From Flavobacterium sp. SUN052 (lineage in GTDB: Bacteria; Bacteroidota; Bacteroidia; Flavobacteriales; Flavobacteriaceae), in assembly GCF_028867935.1 (NCBI RefSeq), contig NZ_JAPQNS010000017.1:88512-152511 (forward strand): a DNA stretch of 64,000 nucleotides. Direction: 5' to 3'. Under the pieces are notes generated by a model. The model was not told the origin of the DNA. It did not search any database and saw only the letters and a program-made list of their open reading frames with translations. Of the stretch, positions 23,557-31,881 are shown in pieces. The position numbers were made by a program, and so were the translations under genes. Every line of letters starts with the position of its first letter. Position 1 is the first letter of the stretch.

Positions 23557-24474
23557 ATGACAACAAGCTACCACGATCCTGTTTTATTGACTGAATGCCT
23601 CGACGCGCTAAACATCAAACCCGGTGGCACGTATGTAGACGTAACTTTTGGCGGGGGAGGCCACAGCCGGGCCATTCTGGAACGACTTGGCCCGGGGTCA
23701 ACCGGAAAGCTACTGGCCTTTGATCAGGATGCTGATGCCCGCGCCAATGCCGAAGCGATCAACGATCCACGCCTGACATTTATCCCAGCAAATTTTCGTA
23801 ATTTGAAACGCTTCCTGCGGCTTTATGGCGTGAAGCAAGTCGACGGAATACTAGCTGATCTTGGCATTTCATCCCATCAGATCGACACACCCGAACGTGG
23901 CTTTGCAACCCGGTTTGATGCCGATTTAGACATGCGGATGGATCAGCAAGCCGCTACTTCGGCTAAAGAAGTAGTGAATAACGCAACAGAGCAGGATTTG
24001 CACCGAATTTTGGGCATGTATGGGGAAATTACGAACGCCCGCACCGTAGCAACGGCTATCGTTTCGGCCCGGGCGAACCGACCGATCCGCACCATTAACG
24101 ACTTAAAAACGGCTCTGCAACGGTTTGCGCCACGGGGAAAGGAAAACAAATTTTTCGCGCAGGTTTTTCAGGCCATAAGAATTGAGGTAAACGAGGAGTT
24201 GAAAGTGTTGGAGGAGTTTCTGGAGCAAACACCAGAAGTACTCACCTCCGGTGGTCGATTAGTGGTTATGAGTTATCACTCGCTCGAAGATCGATTGGTA
24301 AAGAATTACATAAACAAAGGGAAGTTTCACGGCGAAGTCGACAAAGACCTTTACGGTAATGAGTTAAAACCACTTCAGGCAATAACCCGAAAACCTATTG
24401 AGGCATCGGACGAGGAAGTAAGTCGCAACCCCAGAGCACGCAGCGCTAAATTGAGAGTAGCAGAGAAAGTGTAA
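23557..24474 (+). CDS. rsmH: 16S rRNA m4C1402 methyltransferase RsmH
   Basis: This 305-residue SAM-dependent enzyme has YHDPVLLTECLDAL at the N-terminus, the SAM loop TFGGGGHSRAIL, the LADLGISSHQID motif and the C-terminal VMSYHSLEDRLVKN, all diagnostic of RsmH (MraW). It methylates N4 of C1402 in the ribosomal decoding centre. It opens the dcw cluster here; mraZ, which usually precedes it, is absent. Two bases separate it from the ftsL-like gene. Confidence 0.95.
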   Translation: MTTSYHDPVLLTECLDALNIKPGGTYVDVTFGGGGHSRAILERLGPGSTGKLLAFDQDADARANAEAINDPRLTFIPANFRNLKRFLRLYGVKQVDGILADLGISSHQIDTPERGFATRFDADLDMRMDQQAATSAKEVVNNATEQDLHRILGMYGEITNARTVATAIVSARANRPIRTINDLKTALQRFAPRGKENKFFAQVFQAIRIEVNEELKVLEEFLEQTPEVLTSGGRLVVMSYHSLEDRLVKNYINKGKFHGEVDKDLYGNELKPLQAITRKPIEASDEEVSRNPRARSAKLRVAEKV

Positions 24475-24476
24475 TC

Positions 24477-24866
24477 ATGGCAAAAAATACGTTTCGAACC
24501 CCAAAAACAGTAGCTCGGCAAAAGCGGAAAAACCGCTTGACGGTCTGGGTCAATGACGTGATTGGTCTTGATCGGTTGTTTGGTGAGAACAATGCCTGGC
24601 CCATTCGTAATATCGACCGGATCTTGTGGATCACGTTTCTGCTCATTATTTACATTGGCCTGACCCATAATGCCGAGCGGCTTGTGCGCCGAACGCAGCG
24701 TACCCGAACCGAAGTTGATGAACTTCGCGCTCAATACACCACGCTGCAAGCCAAGTTTATGAAAAGCGGCAAACAGTCTGAGCTAAGCAAACGCATGGCC
24801 CCACTGGGTCTAACCGATAGCCAAACACCACCCCGAAAACTCGTTGTGAAGCCCGATGACTATTAA
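24477..24866 (+). CDS. FtsL-like division protein
   Basis: The 129-residue protein has a basic N-terminal cytoplasmic part (residues 1-45), one membrane helix at about 50-66 (WITFLLIIYIGLTHN), and a short periplasmic coiled coil (RLVRRTQRTRTEVDELRAQY). The size, topology and position between rsmH and ftsI identify it as the Bacteroidota FtsL-like protein, which stabilises the FtsQLB complex at the septum. It overlaps the next gene by 11 bases. Confidence 0.85.
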   Translation: MAKNTFRTPKTVARQKRKNRLTVWVNDVIGLDRLFGENNAWPIRNIDRILWITFLLIIYIGLTHNAERLVRRTQRTRTEVDELRAQYTTLQAKFMKSGKQSELSKRMAPLGLTDSQTPPRKLVVKPDDY

Positions 24867-26976
24867 ACAGGATTTTCTCGAACGCGCCACGCACTTGTAC
24901 CTCGGTCTCATTGTAGTAGCCCTGCTCATTGTAGGTCGGCTGGTCTATGTGCAGTTTTTTCAGGTTTACAAAGGCAAGCACTGGATCGAACGGCTGGAAG
25001 GAGTCAAGATTCGGCGCGACACACTACGAGCTATGCGCGGCAATATTTACGCCGTAGATAATAGCTTGCTTGCAACTTCTATTCCTACTTACGAAGTTGG
25101 TCTGGACCCAACAATCGCCGACTCTGCTTATTTCGCGCAGAAAGTTGATTCCCTGGGGTTGCTTCTGTCCAAGGTTTTTAAAGATCATACCGCCGACGAA
25201 TACGCCGATATGGCTCGTGATGCCCGCACGCACAAACGGCAATTTTTACCACTTTATTCCCGGCGTGTTACCTATGATGAACGGCAGGCCATGCGCAAAT
25301 GGCCGTTTTTCCGGCGTTCAGCCAAAGTGTTGCCAAGAGGTGGCGTGTTTCGACCCTATTATGAGCGCTATCACCCATTTGGAGAAATGGCTAAACGGAC
25401 GCTCGGGGAGTTGAATGCGGAAACCGGGAAGGGGCAAATGGGCCTGGAGGCTAGTTTTCAGAAAAGACTGGCGGGCAAAAATGCCGTGGGTCTAATCGAA
25501 GTGCTGAGCAACGGCATCAAAAAACCGGTTGACGATGGTCCCGACATGAAACCTGAACCGGGCATGGACCTCTACACAACCATCGACGTGAATTACCAGG
25601 ACATGGCGGAGTCGTCGCTCCGGCAATACATGGAAAAGTTTCAGGCCGACAACGGTACGGTGATCGTGATGGAAGTGCAAACGGGCGAAATTCGGGCGAT
25701 GGCTAACCTAACACGCTTTGGCAAGCCAGACGGAAGCGGCCAATATTACGAACGGATAAACCATGCACTGGCGGGCAAAACCGCCCCCGGATCAACATTC
25801 AAGCTAGCCAGTATGATGGCCCTGCTGGAAGAAAAAGCCGTTTGGCCGAGCAAACCCGTGCACGTAGGGGGGCCACAAATGCGCTGGAAGAGCATGGTGA
25901 TAACAGACACCAAACGCCTAGGTCACGGCACCATCACTGCTCAACAGGTATTTGAAAAGTCATCGAACATTGGCGTTCATTTGCTGATGAAAGACTATTT
26001 CTACACCCGTCAGGACTTGTATTGCCAATACCTCCGGCGGTTTCACCTCACAGAGCCAACAGGCATTCACATGCTTGGCGAAGGCAAACCACTTATCCGC
26101 AACCCTGACTGGAAGGAGTGGAGCAAAACATCGATCACTTATATGTCGTATGGGTACGAAATGTTGCTGACACCTTTGCAGATGCTCACTTTCTATAATG
26201 CCGTTGCAAACGATGGAAAGTGGGTGCGCCCTATGATTGTAAAGCAAATCAGGCTCGCGGGCGAACTGGTCGAGTCGTTTGAACCGTATACAGCCCCTGA
26301 GCCGATTGCCTCGAAAGAAACCATTCGAATTGCCAAAAAAATGCTCGAAGGCGTGGTAGAACACGGGACGGCTAAGTCTATTGAATCGCCCTATTATCGA
26401 ATTGCAGGCAAAACGGGAACTGCTCAAAAAGTTGTGGCTGGTAAGCACCGGGCGGGCAGCTATTACTCGTCGTTCATCGGGTATTTCCCGGCCAACAAGC
26501 CCAAATACACAATTTTGGCTGCCATTGACAATCCGCGATTCAGCAACAACGACTCGCTTTACGGCGGCAAGGTGGCCGCTCCTGTATTCCGGGCTGTTGC
26601 AGACCGCATTCATGCGTACGACATTAGAATGCACCCTGCCCTAAAACAAGGCAAAGCGCAGGATGCCCCACTGCCTAAAGCGGGGTATGCTGAAGATATA
26701 CACCTGATTAGTCAGGAATTGGGCTTAGGGAAAGAGCCATCGGTAGAAGGCTGGGTTCGTACCACCGAAAACGGTAGCTGGAAATCGCTGCCTACCCGCG
26801 AGGGTAAAGTGCCCGACGTACGGGGTCTGCCCCTGCGCGATGCGCTCCCCCTGCTCGAAAATCGGGGTCTTCGGGTAGCGTTACAGGGTAACGGACGCGG
26901 GCGGGTTTCGGCCCAATCGCTCGAACCAGGCATAGACTTGAAAGGTAACCGGGGGGTAGTATTGACGTTGGAGTAA
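24856..26976 (+). CDS. ftsI: Penicillin-binding protein/septal transpeptidase with PASTA domain (FtsI)
   Basis: The 706-residue class B PBP has an N-terminal membrane anchor (residues 15-35), a dimerisation region, and a transpeptidase domain with the serine motif S313-T-F-K316, S369-S-N371 and K519-T-G521. A PASTA domain (KVPDVRGLPLRDALPLLENR) closes the protein. It crosslinks septal peptidoglycan. It overlaps the ftsL-like gene and is followed by murE after 25 bases, as in other Bacteroidota dcw clusters. Confidence 0.93.
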   Translation: MTIKQDFLERATHLYLGLIVVALLIVGRLVYVQFFQVYKGKHWIERLEGVKIRRDTLRAMRGNIYAVDNSLLATSIPTYEVGLDPTIADSAYFAQKVDSLGLLLSKVFKDHTADEYADMARDARTHKRQFLPLYSRRVTYDERQAMRKWPFFRRSAKVLPRGGVFRPYYERYHPFGEMAKRTLGELNAETGKGQMGLEASFQKRLAGKNAVGLIEVLSNGIKKPVDDGPDMKPEPGMDLYTTIDVNYQDMAESSLRQYMEKFQADNGTVIVMEVQTGEIRAMANLTRFGKPDGSGQYYERINHALAGKTAPGSTFKLASMMALLEEKAVWPSKPVHVGGPQMRWKSMVITDTKRLGHGTITAQQVFEKSSNIGVHLLMKDYFYTRQDLYCQYLRRFHLTEPTGIHMLGEGKPLIRNPDWKEWSKTSITYMSYGYEMLLTPLQMLTFYNAVANDGKWVRPMIVKQIRLAGELVESFEPYTAPEPIASKETIRIAKKMLEGVVEHGTAKSIESPYYRIAGKTGTAQKVVAGKHRAGSYYSSFIGYFPANKPKYTILAAIDNPRFSNNDSLYGGKVAAPVFRAVADRIHAYDIRMHPALKQGKAQDAPLPKAGYAEDIHLISQELGLGKEPSVEGWVRTTENGSWKSLPTREGKVPDVRGLPLRDALPLLENRGLRVALQGNGRGRVSAQSLEPGIDLKGNRGVVLTLE

Positions 26977-27001
26977 GCCAATACGGCTTTACCTTTGCCC
27001 T

Positions 27002-28480
27002 ATGCAACTTTCCAGTCTCCTCTATAAAGTCCCGCTCGAAGCCACAGCGGGCAGCATGGATACCGACATTTCGCATCTCACGATGGACTCACGCCGGGTT
27101 ACTCCGGGTAGTCTGTTCATTGCTGTTCGCGGCACCTTGACCGATGGCCACGACTATATTGCCAAAGCGATTGAATCGGGGGCTTCGGCCATTTTGTGCG
27201 AGATCATGCCCGATTCAGTACCCGAGAATGTGGCGTTTGTACAAGTAAAAGAATCAGCGCGTGCAATGGGGTTGGTAGCGGCAAATTTCTACGGCCACCC
27301 CTCCAGGAAACTCCGCCTTGTGGGCGTAACCGGCACCAACGGCAAAACTTCAGTGGCTACTCTGCTGTTTCGACTGTTCCGGTCGCTAGGCTATCGATGC
27401 GGGTTACTTTCAACCGTACAAAACCAGATCGACGACGCCGTGATTCCGGCCACGCATACCACTCCGGATGCGATCACCGCCAACGAATTATTGGTTCAGA
27501 TGGGTCAACATGGCTGTACGCACGTGTTTATGGAAGTGAGCTCGCACGCTGTGGTGCAGGAACGAATTGCCGGACTGCACTTTGCGGGGGGCATTTTCAC
27601 CAATATCACCCACGACCACCTCGACTTTCACGGGACGTTTGATAATTACATCAAAGCAAAAAAGGGCTTCTTCGATCAGTTGCCGCGCGCGGCTTTCGCG
27701 CTTACCAATGCCGACGATAAACGGGGCCCTGTAATGCTCCAGAATACCCTTGCCCGTAAGGAAAGCTACTCGTTGCAAACACTGGGCACATTCAAAGGCA
27801 AGATTCTGGCTGATGGTCTTTTTGGCCTGGAAATGGACGTTGACGACAGGCATGTCTGGTTTAAGCTCATCGGGCGGTTCAATGCGTACAATTTATTGGC
27901 GGTTTATGGGGCAGCCGTGTTACTCGGCGAAGATCCTGAAGATGTTTTGACGCAACTCTCAGCGTTGTTACCTCCGCCGGGCCGCTTCGAACAGATCATT
28001 TCTAACGACCGCGTAGTGGGCATTGTTGATTATGCTCACACTCCAGATGCCTTGCAAAACGTGCTCGAAACCATTGCCGAGTTCAGTCAGGAGGGCGAAC
28101 TGGGCCAACTTCCCCAAGTCATTACAGTAGTTGGCTGCGGAGGCAACCGCGACGCTGCCAAGCGACCGCTTATGGCTGGTATCGCCTGTAAGTTTAGTAC
28201 CCACGTCATCCTTACGTCTGACAACCCCCGCAATGAAGACCCGATGGCCATTCTGGAGCAAATGCAGGCAGGTGTCCCTCCTATCGACTTCAAAAAAACG
28301 TTGACTATTGAGGATCGTCGGGAAGCTATTCAGCGGGCGGTTTCGATGGCTAAACCTCACGATATTATCCTGATTGCAGGCAAAGGCCATGAGGCATACC
28401 AGGAAATTAAAGGCGTAAAATACGACTTTGATGATCGGGCAGTCCTGCGGGATGCTTTCTCTAACCGGGGAAAAGCGTAA
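27002..28480 (+). CDS. murE: UDP-MurNAc-tripeptide synthetase MurE
   Basis: The 492-residue Mur ligase has the ATP loop GVTGTNGKTS near residue 110, the HTTPDA substrate segment, and the DNPR motif (TSDNPRNEDP) that marks enzymes adding meso-diaminopimelate, fitting a Gram-negative wall. The final AGKGHEAYQ segment is typical of the C-terminal domain. It adds the third amino acid of the peptidoglycan stem in the cytoplasm. Confidence 0.95.
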   Translation: MQLSSLLYKVPLEATAGSMDTDISHLTMDSRRVTPGSLFIAVRGTLTDGHDYIAKAIESGASAILCEIMPDSVPENVAFVQVKESARAMGLVAANFYGHPSRKLRLVGVTGTNGKTSVATLLFRLFRSLGYRCGLLSTVQNQIDDAVIPATHTTPDAITANELLVQMGQHGCTHVFMEVSSHAVVQERIAGLHFAGGIFTNITHDHLDFHGTFDNYIKAKKGFFDQLPRAAFALTNADDKRGPVMLQNTLARKESYSLQTLGTFKGKILADGLFGLEMDVDDRHVWFKLIGRFNAYNLLAVYGAAVLLGEDPEDVLTQLSALLPPPGRFEQIISNDRVVGIVDYAHTPDALQNVLETIAEFSQEGELGQLPQVITVVGCGGNRDAAKRPLMAGIACKFSTHVILTSDNPRNEDPMAILEQMQAGVPPIDFKKTLTIEDRREAIQRAVSMAKPHDIILIAGKGHEAYQEIKGVKYDFDDRAVLRDAFSNRGKA

Positions 28481-28489
28481 CTTTGGGGT

Positions 28490-28564
28490 GAAAGAGTGAA
28501 AGAGTGAAAGAGCGAAAGGGTGAAAACTCGGGCGCGAGTCGCTCTTTCACTCTTTCACTCTTTC
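28490..28564. repeat. 26-bp perfect inverted repeat of GAAAGAGT units between murE and mraY
   Basis: GAAAGAGTGAAAGAGTGAAA continues to position 28515 and is the exact reverse complement of 28539-28564. Each arm is an 8-base tandem repeat (GTGAAAGA), so slippage could have made it. It has no T tract and sits inside an operon, so it is probably not a full terminator. Confidence 0.85.
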
Positions 28565-28577
28565 GCTCTTTCGCTGT

Positions 28578-29789
28578 ATGCTCTATTACCTTTTCTCCTA
28601 TCTCGACCGTCAGTTCGATTTCCCCGGCGCAGGGGTTTTTCAGTATCTATCATTTCGCTCGTTAGGAGCCGTAGTAACGTCCCTGGTGATTGGAGCTGTG
28701 TTTGGCCGCCGTATCATTGATTATCTCCGCAAATTACAAATTGGGGAATCGATTCGAGATTTGGGATTAGAAGGGCAAATGCAGAAGCGCGGCACACCTA
28801 CAATGGGCGGTTTCATTATTCTGGCCTCACTGGTTATACCGGTACTGTTATTCGCCAAACTCTCCAACGTTTATATCGTTCTGTTGCTCGTTTCAGCAAT
28901 CTGGACGGGGCTTATCGGCTTTCTGGACGACTACATCAAGGTTTTCAAGAAAAACAAAGAGGGGCTTCACGGACGATTTAAAATTGTGGGACAAGTAGGT
29001 CTCGGTCTCATCGTTGGTTTGACACTGTCGTTTAATAATTACGTTAAAATCAGGGTGTACGATAAACCCGTAGTAAGTTCGACTATCGGATCAGTTACGG
29101 TTTTTGAGGACATCAAATCAACGCTCACCACGGTTCCATTCCTAAAAAACAACGAGTTTGACTATAGTTCGCTGCTGTTTGGACTAGTACCCGATAGTTA
29201 TTCCTGGGTGGTTTACACGCTGGTTTGCATCTTCATTATCACCGCTGTTTCAAACGGAGCCAACATCACCGATGGTATTGATGGCTTGGCCGCTGGCTCA
29301 ACCGTTATTATTGGCCTAACGTTGGGCGTATTGGCGTATCTGTCGGGAAATGCCCGGTTTTCGGAGTATCTGAATATCATGTATATTCCTAACTCCGGTG
29401 AGCTGGTTATTTTCTGCGCAGCTTTTGTGGGGGCTTGCGTCGGGTTCCTGTGGTATAATTCGTACCCAGCCCAAGTGTTCATGGGCGATACTGGCAGTTT
29501 GATGATTGGCGGAGTAATTGCTGTTTTGGCTTTGGCTATTCGCAAAGAACTGCTTATTCCGGTTATGTGCGGCATTTTCTTGGTCGAGCTACTCTCTGTA
29601 ATGATTCAGGTGAGTTATTTCCGGTACACCAAGCGTAAGTTTGGTGAGGGTCGGCGCATCTTCCTGATGTCGCCCCTGCACCATCATTTTCAGAAAAAAG
29701 GTTATCACGAAGCCAAGATCGTGACGCGTTTCTGGATTGTCGGCATCATTCTGGCCGTATTGACATTGGCTACGCTTAAACTCCGATAG
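28578..29789 (+). CDS. mraY: Phospho-MurNAc-pentapeptide translocase MraY
   Basis: This 403-residue protein has about ten membrane helices. Conserved parts include GTPTMGG ([14 protein letters not shown], here RGTPTMGG), FLDDYIKV with the Mg-binding Asp pair, [10 protein letters not shown], the MGDTGS motif and the [12 protein letters not shown] loop. It links the soluble Mur pathway to undecaprenyl phosphate to make lipid I. It is the last dcw gene in the window; murD, ftsW and murG do not follow. Confidence 0.95.
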   Translation: MLYYLFSYLDRQFDFPGAGVFQYLSFRSLGAVVTSLVIGAVFGRRIIDYLRKLQIGESIRDLGLEGQMQKRGTPTMGGFIILASLVIPVLLFAKLSNVYIVLLLVSAIWTGLIGFLDDYIKVFKKNKEGLHGRFKIVGQVGLGLIVGLTLSFNNYVKIRVYDKPVVSSTIGSVTVFEDIKSTLTTVPFLKNNEFDYSSLLFGLVPDSYSWVVYTLVCIFIITAVSNGANITDGIDGLAAGSTVIIGLTLGVLAYLSGNARFSEYLNIMYIPNSGELVIFCAAFVGACVGFLWYNSYPAQVFMGDTGSLMIGGVIAVLALAIRKELLIPVMCGIFLVELLSVMIQVSYFRYTKRKFGEGRRIFLMSPLHHHFQKKGYHEAKIVTRFWIVGIILAVLTLATLKLR

Positions 29790-29882
29790 AAGGGATTTTT
29801 CAGGCTGAAAAATCGTTAAATAGGTAGCAATAGTATGCCGGGGTTTTCGCTAACAGTGAATTCGCTAGTGGAATAAGAGTTG

Positions 29883-29890
29883 TACCTTTG
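29883..29890 (+). promoter_or_regulatory. -7 promoter element of the RelBE/ParDE-like pair
   Basis: TACCTTTG matches TAnnTTTG exactly. Transcription would begin about six bases later, at or beside the ATG at 29896, which argues for the second in-frame ATG at 29908 as the start. Confidence 0.55.
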
Positions 29891-29907
29891 TCTAAATGCT
29901 TCGGGCT

Positions 29908-30159
29908 ATGTCACAAGTTGAAACACTCCGTCATGAAATGCACGATCTGATTGAGCAGATTGACAACGAAAAATTTCTGGAACACCTTCGTGAGGTAATG
30001 GCTAGGGCAACAACATCGCATGAAGGTAATATGTGGGATGATTTGACTCAACAGGAACAATCTGAAATTCAACAGTCTCTGAAGGATATAAAAGATCCTG
30101 CCAGGTGTTTATCAAATGAGGAGGTCATGAAAAAACATGCACCGTGGCGCGTCAAATAA
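29908..30159 (+). CDS. Antitoxin of a RelE/ParE-type pair
   Basis: The 83-residue acidic helical protein (SQVETLRHEMHDLIEQID, then SNEEVMKKHAPW at the C-terminus) matches small antitoxins found next to RelE/ParE toxins; the C-terminal part would wrap the toxin. I took ATG 29908 on promoter position; ATG 29896 adds only four residues. The stop lies inside the toxin gene, a 16-base overlap. Confidence 0.7.
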   Translation: MSQVETLRHEMHDLIEQIDNEKFLEHLREVMARATTSHEGNMWDDLTQQEQSEIQQSLKDIKDPARCLSNEEVMKKHAPWRVK

Positions 30160-30430
30160 TCTGGTCTGAGTTAGCAGACAGAACGATGTTTGAAATGACT
30201 AGCTTTCTCGCCGACTCGTGGGATAAAAAAACAGTTGATCGATTCATTGACAATGTTCACGACACCGTGAATTTGCTCGCTGAATTTCCTTATATGGGCC
30301 GAATGGCTAATGAAAAACTAGGAGTTCGGGCTATCGTCATTAAGCCCTATACACGCGTTTATTACACAGTAACTCCCAGTGAGGTTATATTCTGAGGGTA
30401 AAAGATACCCGACAAAATCCAAATCTGTAA
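30144..30430 (+). pseudogene. RelE/ParE-family toxin, frameshifted near its C-terminus
   Basis: The reading frame starts at GTG 30144 and gives 83 residues with the RelE/ParE fold (IIWSELADRTMFEMTSFLADSW, RAIVIKPYTRVYYTV) and stops at TGA 30393-30395 after EVIF. In the -1 frame from 30392 the next 12 codons read LRVKDTRQNPNL and then TAA at 30428-30430, which is the conserved end of this family (the D-T-R-Q-N-P motif). One missing base after TTC explains the break. The truncated protein lacks residues normally needed for activity, so the toxin is probably dead. Confidence 0.85.
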
Positions 30431-30432
30431 TT

Positions 30433-31122
30433 ATGAAATTTGGCGTTGTTGTATTTCCCGGCTCCAACTGCGATCAGGATGCAGTGGACACCCTGACCCT
30501 GATGGGCCAGCCTGTTGTAAAACTCTGGCACAAAGATCACGACCTGCAAGGGTGTGACTTTATTCTTCTGCCCGGTGGTTTTGCCCACGGCGATTACCTC
30601 CGCACAGGAGCCATTGCCCGTTTCTCGCCCATTATGAACGAGGTTATCGCTCATGCCAATCGGGGCGGTTACCTCATGGGAATTTGCAACGGATTTCAGG
30701 TGCTGGCCGAAGCACGGTTAGTGCCGGGCGTGCTGTTGCAGAACATGAGCCAGAAATACGTTTGCAAGAATATTTATTTGAAACCCCAATCGTCGAGCGT
30801 GCTGCTCACGGCAGGACTCGATCAGGACCGGGCGTTCAAAATCCCGATTGCTCACGGCGACGGTCGGTACTATACCGATGCCGATACGCTGAAGCAACTG
30901 AATGATAATGATCAGGTTATTTTCCGTTATTGCGACGAAAACGGGGCGATTACTGACTCAGCGAACCCCAATGGTAGCCTCGACAATATTGCCGGCGTAT
31001 CAAATGCAGCAAAAAATGTATTTGGTCTAATGCCACACCCTGAGCGGGCCGCCGATCCACTATTAGGTAACACTGATGGGCGCATCATTCTGGATCAGCT
31101 AGTAAGTTCGGTGTTAGTGTAA
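30433..31122 (+). CDS. purQ: Phosphoribosylformylglycinamidine synthase subunit PurQ
   Basis: This 229-residue class I glutamine amidotransferase begins KFGVVVFPGSNCDQD, has the nucleophile Cys in LMGICNGFQVL and the His-Glu pair in MPHPERA near the end. It supplies ammonia from glutamine for the fourth step of purine synthesis with PurL/PurS. The upstream frame extends into the toxin end; ATG 30433 is chosen because FGVVVFPG is the family start. It begins three bases after the restored stop of the toxin frame. Confidence 0.94.
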   Translation: MKFGVVVFPGSNCDQDAVDTLTLMGQPVVKLWHKDHDLQGCDFILLPGGFAHGDYLRTGAIARFSPIMNEVIAHANRGGYLMGICNGFQVLAEARLVPGVLLQNMSQKYVCKNIYLKPQSSSVLLTAGLDQDRAFKIPIAHGDGRYYTDADTLKQLNDNDQVIFRYCDENGAITDSANPNGSLDNIAGVSNAAKNVFGLMPHPERAADPLLGNTDGRIILDQLVSSVLV

Positions 31123-31192
31123 CGGTAAAGTGTTCAGTGTACCTCGGTTATTCTTCGTTTAAAGTAAGTTTCAATTAGACAAACTCTTCTTT

Positions 31193-31399
31193 ATGAATCA
31201 GTTAACACTGCCTCTTTCAAACGTACAGACCGAATTACTACGTTTATATTCAACCAATTTATCTGAAGCAGATCTGTTAGATTTGAAACAGACATTGGCA
31301 AAATTCTATGCTGAGCGTTCCATCAAGCTTGCGAATCAAATTTGGGACGAGCGAGGTTTGACAAACGATGACATGCTCAAATGGCTGGAGGGAAATTGA
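31193..31399 (+). CDS. Antitoxin of a PIN-domain pair
   Basis: This 68-residue protein has an N-terminal helical segment (SNVQTELLRLYSTNLSEADL) and a C-terminal segment ending NDDMLKWLEGN. It overlaps the PIN toxin gene by 19 bases, the usual layout for antitoxins of COG1569-type PIN proteins. A near-consensus -7 element, TAAGTTTC, lies at 31165-31172. Confidence 0.72.
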   Translation: MNQLTLPLSNVQTELLRLYSTNLSEADLLDLKQTLAKFYAERSIKLANQIWDERGLTNDDMLKWLEGN

Positions 31400-31803
31400 C
31401 ACTGGTCATTGACACGAACATCCTGTTAGTATCCATTTCTGATCGTTCCGCTTTCCATTGGCTCTATCGAGGTATTATTGATGCGCGATTCAGTGTAGCA
31501 GTAACAACGGAAATATTAGATGAGTATGCTGAAATAATTGGCCAAAAATGGCACCCCGATGTAGCCAATGATGTTTGCCGAACATTACTTGAACTCCCCA
31601 ATGTTCAGCGGGTTGAGCCTTCTTTTCGAATGAATTTGATTCCTGATGACCCAGACGACAACAAATTCGCCGATTGCGCTTTCGCTGCCAATGCTCATTA
31701 TTTAGTTTCTAACGACAGGCATTATGAGGCACTAAAGACCCGCGAATTTCCAGCAATAACCGTCCTTACAATTCAAGAGTTTACTCATTTAGTGGGTCTC
31801 TGA
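31381..31803 (+). CDS. PIN-domain toxin (COG1569 family)
   Basis: This 140-residue putative endoribonuclease has the PIN acidic set: D10 in LVIDTNILL, a Glu in EILDEYAEI, and D/D in PDDPDDNKFADCA followed by VSNDRHY. Such PIN toxins cleave RNA with Mg2+ until bound by the antitoxin. It starts inside the antitoxin gene. A bidirectional terminator follows. Confidence 0.85.
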   Translation: MAGGKLTLVIDTNILLVSISDRSAFHWLYRGIIDARFSVAVTTEILDEYAEIIGQKWHPDVANDVCRTLLELPNVQRVEPSFRMNLIPDDPDDNKFADCAFAANAHYLVSNDRHYEALKTREFPAITVLTIQEFTHLVGL

Positions 31804-31824
31804 CATTCGAATTCAGTTTCGTTT

Positions 31825-31866
31825 AAACAGCAAAGTCCCGCCAATCGGCGGGACTTTGCTGTTTAG
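31825..31866. terminator. Bidirectional terminator between the PIN toxin and susD gene
   Basis: AAACAGCAAAGTCCCGCC (31825-31842) and its exact reverse complement (31847-31864) form an 18-bp stem with a four-base loop. It lies between two convergent genes. Confidence 0.85.
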
Positions 31867-31881
31867 GTCAACTTAAGCGTC

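Noticed and set aside
28490..28564. CRISPR-like array of short repeats
   Set aside because: The units are eight bases long with no spacers and they reverse direction; it is a microrepeat hairpin.
30384..30398. Programmed -1 frameshift in the toxin gene
   Set aside because: The codons GTT-ATA-TTC-TGA do not form a slippery X-XXY-YYZ heptamer, and no downstream structure is visible; a plain one-base loss is simpler.
30379..30432. N-terminal extension of PurQ
   Set aside because: It is the frameshifted tail of the toxin in another frame; family proteins start at KFGVVVFPG.
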